A DNA stretch of 10,889 bases, taken from AB-629-J13 sp964518835 (GTDB lineage Bacteria; Fidelibacterota; Marinisomatia; Marinisomatales; AB-629-J13). The notes beneath the pieces are model-generated. The model was not told the DNA's origin and did not search any database. It worked only from the letters and a program-made list of their open reading frames with translations. The DNA is taken from NCBI GenBank assembly GCA_964518835.1, contig CAZFKU010000050.1:1-10889 (forward strand), given 5' to 3'. The position numbers and the translations under genes were made by a program. Of this stretch, positions 7,887 to 10,889 are shown one piece after another. The stretch's first letter is position 1, and every line of letters begins with the position of its first letter.

Positions 7887-8389
7887 ACCAATTCCGCGGA
7901 GCTTTCGGACATCTGCTCACTGGTTTTTCTGAGACGGGTGGCCATCACTCTGGCAAGATTAAAAAGGATTTTATTTCCCGTTTGTGGATTTCTCTTGGAA
8001 AAAGACTGCAGATCCGGGCGAAGAAATGCAAGCAATTGACTGTCTTTTGAAGCAATTGCTGTAGCACTTCGTGTGTCTGAATCCAAAAGGGAAAGTTCCC
8101 CAAAAAACTCGCCGTCATTTAACACAGCAAGGATATTATTATTACCATTTTTATCCGTGGTGAATATTTCAATCGTTCCGGAAATGATGATAAACATACC
8201 TTCACCGGGAGCCAGTCTTTTGAATACCGTCTCTCCTTGTTTGTATCTTCTTTTATGACAGAGGTTTTCAATTTCATGAATTTGCCTGTCTGACAGTCCA
8301 TGAAATACAGGGATTTGCTTTAAAACAGCTTTTGTCGTGCTTTCATGTTTATTCCAGTGTTTAAAAAGATTTTTCCACATGGCTTTCAT
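7883..8389 (-). CDS. Single-domain cyclic-nucleotide-binding protein, 168 aa
   Basis: Residues about 22-140 form a cNMP-binding (CRP/PKA-regulatory type) beta-barrel: IPVFHGLSDRQI, YKQGETVFKRLAPGEGMFII, then GTIEIF. The phosphate-binding cassette at 95-112 (FFGELSLL..DTRSATA) keeps the Glu98 that contacts the ribose and the Arg107 that contacts the cyclic phosphate, so ligand binding is plausible. The C-terminus is a single helix with no helix-turn-helix, so this is not a CRP-type transcription factor. I chose ATG 8389. It has GGAG 8 nt upstream, and a good promoter (8444-8415) would put the transcript start between this codon and the ATG at 8425; the longer reading would add 12 residues and lacks an SD. 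Its stop overlaps the AI-2E-family start, suggesting that it senses a nucleotide and modulates that membrane protein (inference). Confidence 0.88.
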   Translation of the reverse strand: MKAMWKNLFKHWNKHESTTKAVLKQIPVFHGLSDRQIHEIENLCHKRRYKQGETVFKRLAPGEGMFIIISGTIEIFTTDKNGNNNILAVLNDGEFFGELSLLDSDTRSATAIASKDSQLLAFLRPDLQSFSKRNPQTGNKILFNLARVMATRLRKTSEQMSESSAELV

Positions 8390-8414
8390 TATATTATCTC
8401 CAAATCTGGCGGAT

Positions 8415-8444
8415 AAAATAGACATAAGGATAAAGGAGAGTCAA
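8415..8444 (-). promoter_or_regulatory. Candidate sigma70-type promoter of the cNMP-binding/AI-2E operon
   Basis: On the minus strand TTGACT (8444-8439) matches 5 of 6 bases of the -35 consensus. TATTTT (8420-8415) matches 4 of 6 of the -10 consensus, with an 18-nt spacer. The expected transcript start near 8408 leaves a leader of about 19 nt that contains GGAG and leads to ATG 8389. Confidence 0.5.
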
Positions 8445-8513
8445 GATAAGAGGACAATTCAATTTCTAATTCATTGATATTAGAAAATAAGCAGGAATTA
8501 GCATGATTTTACA

Positions 8514-8533
8514 ATTCCAATAATTGATGGAAT
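8514..8533. repeat. Short inverted repeat ATTCCA-8 nt-TGGAAT
   Basis: Perfect 6-bp arms (8514-8519 and 8528-8533) flank an 8-nt loop, about 40 bp upstream of the envC-like start. It could be an operator half-site pair or a chance match in AT-rich DNA. There is no following T-run to suggest termination. Confidence 0.25.
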
Positions 8534-8539
8534 CTCCAT

Positions 8540-8554
8540 TTCTATGAAATAGAA
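8540..8554. repeat. Short palindrome TTCTAT-GAA-ATAGAA upstream of the envC-like gene
   Basis: Perfect 6-bp arms surround a 3-nt centre, ending 19 bp before the start codon and overlapping the -10-like TAGAAT. The placement suits a repressor site on the plus-strand promoter, but the low-complexity background makes chance symmetry a real alternative. Confidence 0.28.
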
Positions 8555-8573
8555 TCAATCGGTAACTTTAAAG

Positions 8574-9761
8574 ATGTCCCGAAATGTAAAATATATTATT
8601 TGGATATTTTCATTTATTTCCATTGTACTTCCTCAGAGAGATTTTGATGAGGAATTAAAATACCAAAATAAATCCATTGAATCCCTAAAAAAAGAAATGG
8701 AGGAACTACAAAAAAAAATAGAGAAACTTTCCACTCGTGAAGAATCAACAGCAAAAAGGATTATTGTTTTGGAAAAAGAAATTGCCCTCACAGACAGACT
8801 GATCTCTGAACTTGAAAAGGAAAAAGAAATAACCCGTGATTTGATTTTAGAGACAGAAAAAAATCTACAATACCAGGAAGATGAATTAGATAATCTGCGT
8901 GAACGATACAGAAAAAGAGCTGTTTATGCGTATACCCGGGGAAGGCCTTCGCATCTTGAGAAAATGTTAAGTACTGTTTCCTGGAGACAGTCTGTATACA
9001 GAAAGGAGTACCTGAAAACCATTTCTACTGTAGAGAAAAATATTAGAAAAAAGATAAACTCCCTTTTAATTAACATAGGTCAGGATAAATTGAATTTGGA
9101 AGCAGGATTGAGAAAAAACATTTCGCTAAATAAGGAAAAATCAAAACAGAAAAAAAACCTGAAACGAAGTAAATCCACCAGCAAAAAAGAATTGGCATCA
9201 TTAAGTAAAAACAAGGTGCAGTTATCAGAATATTTAAAAGAAAAAGACAGTGGACTTAAAGAATTAGAAAAACTAAGAACCTCTATTCTTGAAGATAAAG
9301 CTCGGTTTGAAAGAGAAGAAAGAATTAGGCGTCAACAGGAAGCACTGAAGTCAAAACAGTTTTCCCAATTAAAGGGACAGCTCCCCTGGCCCATTGATGG
9401 AAAAGTTGTCACCAAATTTGGGAGACAGTATAATCCAAAGCTGAAAACAACAACAGAATATCCCGGCGTTGATATTCAGGGAAAAACAGACATGCCTGTA
9501 CAAACCGTGCTGAATGGAATTGTAGCAACCATCACTTATTTACGGGGTTATGGAACGACAGTCATTATTGACCACGGTGGCGGGTTTTATACAGTGTACA
9601 GTCAATTGAAATCTTTGAAAACTCATGTGAACAGTGAGGTTCGATCCGGTGATGTCATTGCCCATCTTGCTGAGTCGAATTCAGAAAATGGTGCCGTTCT
9701 CCATTTTGAAATATGGGGTGATGGGCAGAAGCTGAATCCTGAAAAATGGCTGGCAAAATAG
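8574..9761 (+). CDS. EnvC-like murein hydrolase activator with degenerate LytM/M23 domain, 395 aa
   Basis: Residues 1-20 are a signal peptide or N-terminal anchor (YIIWIFSFISIVL, then P20, Q21). Residues about 25-265 form a long charged coiled coil, as in EnvC and related activators. Residues 270-395 are an M23/LytM fold: PWPIDGKVVTKFG (271-283), YPGVDIQGKTDMPVQTVLNG (296-315), GYGTTVIIDHGGGFYTVYSQL (325-345) and VLHFEIWGDGQKLNPEKWL (375-393). The first zinc-ligand His of HxxxD is Tyr296, and the first His of the HxH motif is Val375, while Asp300 and His377 remain. The enzyme is therefore predicted inactive, as in E. coli EnvC, which activates amidases at the septum under FtsEX control. The start has no clear SD but is fixed by the signal peptide. 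The 3' end overlaps holB by up to 16 nt. No amidase or ftsEX gene lies in this window. Confidence 0.88.
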   Translation: MSRNVKYIIWIFSFISIVLPQRDFDEELKYQNKSIESLKKEMEELQKKIEKLSTREESTAKRIIVLEKEIALTDRLISELEKEKEITRDLILETEKNLQYQEDELDNLRERYRKRAVYAYTRGRPSHLEKMLSTVSWRQSVYRKEYLKTISTVEKNIRKKINSLLINIGQDKLNLEAGLRKNISLNKEKSKQKKNLKRSKSTSKKELASLSKNKVQLSEYLKEKDSGLKELEKLRTSILEDKARFEREERIRRQQEALKSKQFSQLKGQLPWPIDGKVVTKFGRQYNPKLKTTTEYPGVDIQGKTDMPVQTVLNGIVATITYLRGYGTTVIIDHGGGFYTVYSQLKSLKTHVNSEVRSGDVIAHLAESNSENGAVLHFEIWGDGQKLNPEKWLAK

Positions 9762-10888
9762 TGTTTTCTGATATTACAAATGCACAACCGCAAATTTGGA
9801 AAAAATTAACCTCCATTTTCAATTCCGGGAGGGTTGGTACTGCCTATTGTTTTAGCGGTCCTCCTGGATGTGGAAAAGAAGGAATGGCGATCGCTTTTGC
9901 CGGTTTAATGAATTGTGAAAATCCAAAGGATTTTCCTGCATGCAAATGTTCATCCTGTTTGAGATTTAAAACATTACAGCATGAACATTTAAATCTGGTG
10001 GTTCCTCTTCCGACTCTGCCAAAAAAAACCAAAGAAGATTTAGACAACAGAAGTGTGGATCATTACACACATGAACTTGCAAAAAAGAGGGACAATCCAT
10101 TTCATAAAATACGGATTCCCAAGGCAACCCGGATCGCACTGCCAACCATTCATAAACTGAGAAAAACTCTTTATTTAAAGTCAGCCCTGCCGGGGAGGAA
10201 AACAGCAGTAATTTTTGATGCGGAATTGTTAGGTTCCGGTGAAGGAACATCCGCCAATGCATTGCTGAAAATACTGGAAGAACCACCTCCCCTGACCACA
10301 ATAATTTTAGTGACGGATTTTAAAAATAAACTGTTTCCTACCATTATCTCCAGATGCCAAAATATTCAATTGCCTGCGTTGGAGAAAAAGGTAATAGAAT
10401 TTATGCTGGAAAAGAAAGGTGTTAAACAAGATAAGATAAAATGGATATCATGTTTGTCTCGGGGGAATTTTGTAAGTGCCAGTAAAATCGCTGGCAGGGA
10501 TTGGAAAGAGATAAAAAAAATATTCACCTTCATTTCAGATTTTATGCTGGTGAATGATCATAAAAAACTGATTCGTTTCGCATCGGATTATTCTCGTTTA
10601 TCCATGACGGATGAAAATGAATTCCGATTTCATTTTTTACTCATTCAGCGATGGCTGCTTGGAGTTTTGCACATAAAAAAAGCAATCCAAGACGATTTAA
10701 CGGAAAGTGAATTAAACAAAGGGATGAACCGATTTTTGTCCATGTATCCCCAGGCTGATATCAGGGAAATCAACCTGCTGTTTGAATCTGTAGTGAATGG
10801 GTTAAACAGGAATGCTCACATGAGTTTATTATTGACACATTTTATTATTCAATTACAAAAAGAGTTAAAACCAAAAAGTAGATCATGA
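9746..10888 (+). CDS. holB: DNA polymerase III subunit delta prime, 380 aa
   Basis: This is the clamp-loader delta-prime subunit, part of the complex that loads the sliding beta clamp onto primed DNA in the cytoplasm. Evidence: an AAA+ Walker A motif GPPGCGKE (38-45), a cysteine cluster (Cys57, 66, 68, 71) in the zinc-module position, EHLNLVVPLPT as in delta-prime relatives, VIFDAELL (Walker-B-like), ANALLKILEEPPPLTTIILVT, and the SRC motif TIISRCQNI. A helical C-terminal collar domain follows (about 230-370). The usual zinc motif is C-x8-C-x2-C-x2-C; here it is C-x8-C-x1-C-x2-C, one residue short. ATG 9746 gives a 16-nt overlap with the envC-like gene; GTG 9761, overlapping the stop by 1 nt, is an alternative that would begin at FSDITNAQ. 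Neither has a strong SD. The TGA stop at 10886 overlaps an ATG at 10885. Confidence 0.93.
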   Translation: MAGKIVFSDITNAQPQIWKKLTSIFNSGRVGTAYCFSGPPGCGKEGMAIAFAGLMNCENPKDFPACKCSSCLRFKTLQHEHLNLVVPLPTLPKKTKEDLDNRSVDHYTHELAKKRDNPFHKIRIPKATRIALPTIHKLRKTLYLKSALPGRKTAVIFDAELLGSGEGTSANALLKILEEPPPLTTIILVTDFKNKLFPTIISRCQNIQLPALEKKVIEFMLEKKGVKQDKIKWISCLSRGNFVSASKIAGRDWKEIKKIFTFISDFMLVNDHKKLIRFASDYSRLSMTDENEFRFHFLLIQRWLLGVLHIKKAIQDDLTESELNKGMNRFLSMYPQADIREINLLFESVVNGLNRNAHMSLLLTHFIIQLQKELKPKSRS

Positions 10889-10889
10889 C
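10885..10889 (+). CDS. Possible start of the next gene in the holB operon, only five bases visible
   Basis: The holB stop reads ATGA, so an ATG at 10885 overlaps it by 4 nt, the same arrangement as the cNMP-binding/AI-2E junction in this window. Nothing of the protein can be seen. In many bacteria a PSP1/RicT-type gene follows holB, but that is only a contextual guess. Confidence 0.25.

Larger units (their letters stand above)
8390..8573. promoter_or_regulatory. Divergent intergenic region between the cNMP-binding operon and the envC-like/holB operon
   Basis: This 184-nt AT-rich stretch must hold the promoters for both divergent operons. The minus-strand one is visible at 8444-8415. For the plus-strand gene I find only weak candidates: TTGATA (8474-8479) with TAGCAT (8499-8504) at an over-long 19-nt spacer, or TAGAAT (8550-8555) with no good -35. 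Two small inverted repeats lie at 8514-8533 and 8540-8554. No open reading frame or RNA gene is apparent. Confidence 0.45.

Noticed and set aside
7883..8389. CRP/FNR-type transcription factor
   Set aside because: The protein ends shortly after the cNMP domain, with no room for a helix-turn-helix domain.
1..10889. CRISPR array, tRNA, rRNA, insertion sequence or phage genes
   Set aside because: No spaced direct repeats, cloverleaf-like segments, transposase motifs or phage gene families were seen; nearly all the DNA is covered by housekeeping or envelope genes.

Overview
The window is AT-rich bacterial chromosome, densely packed with genes, and looks like the FCB (Bacteroidota-like) side of the tree. 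The evidence is the DUF4159/DUF4175 pair, the 'asparagine synthetase B-like' family that is common in Bacteroidota-type genomes, the EnvC form ending in an HFEIW-type motif, and exported proteins whose signal peptides end just before a glutamine. Several genes still carry Shine-Dalgarno (SD) sequences at 8-nt spacing, which is unusual for core Bacteroidota. My best guess is a Marinimicrobia (SAR406)-like or related deep FCB lineage. That placement is inference. I see no mobile element, CRISPR array, tRNA or rRNA.

Minus strand, read right to left from about 8420 down to 1, holds two transcription blocks. Block A (8389 to 6768) is a small cyclic-nucleotide-binding protein whose stop overlaps the start of an AI-2E-family membrane protein (ATGA overlap). 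A plausible sigma70-type promoter lies at 8444-8415. Block B (6697 to 1, running off the left edge) encodes a DUF4159 protein, a 1149-residue DUF4175 membrane/coiled-coil protein, a 620-residue exported TPR protein, and an exported protein of the family databases usually call 'asparagine synthetase B', although it shows no asparagine-synthetase features. Spacings inside block B are +2, -8 and +6 nt, so it reads as one operon. A 22-bp near-perfect palindrome sits 23 bp upstream of its first start codon.

Plus strand, 8574 to the right edge: an EnvC-like exported coiled-coil/LytM protein with a degenerate active site overlaps holB (DNA polymerase III delta prime). The holB stop overlaps a further ATG at the right edge, so the operon probably continues.

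The most interesting unit is block B. Three of its four products carry signal peptides and the fourth is membrane-anchored with a large coiled-coil domain, so together they resemble an uncharacterised cell-envelope module. DUF4159 and DUF4175 genes are known to occur near MoxR/Bat-type (vWA, TPR) clusters in related bacteria, but no MoxR or vWA gene is visible here. All coding space is accounted for. The only non-coding stretches are 6698-6767 and 8390-8573, both under 300 bases.
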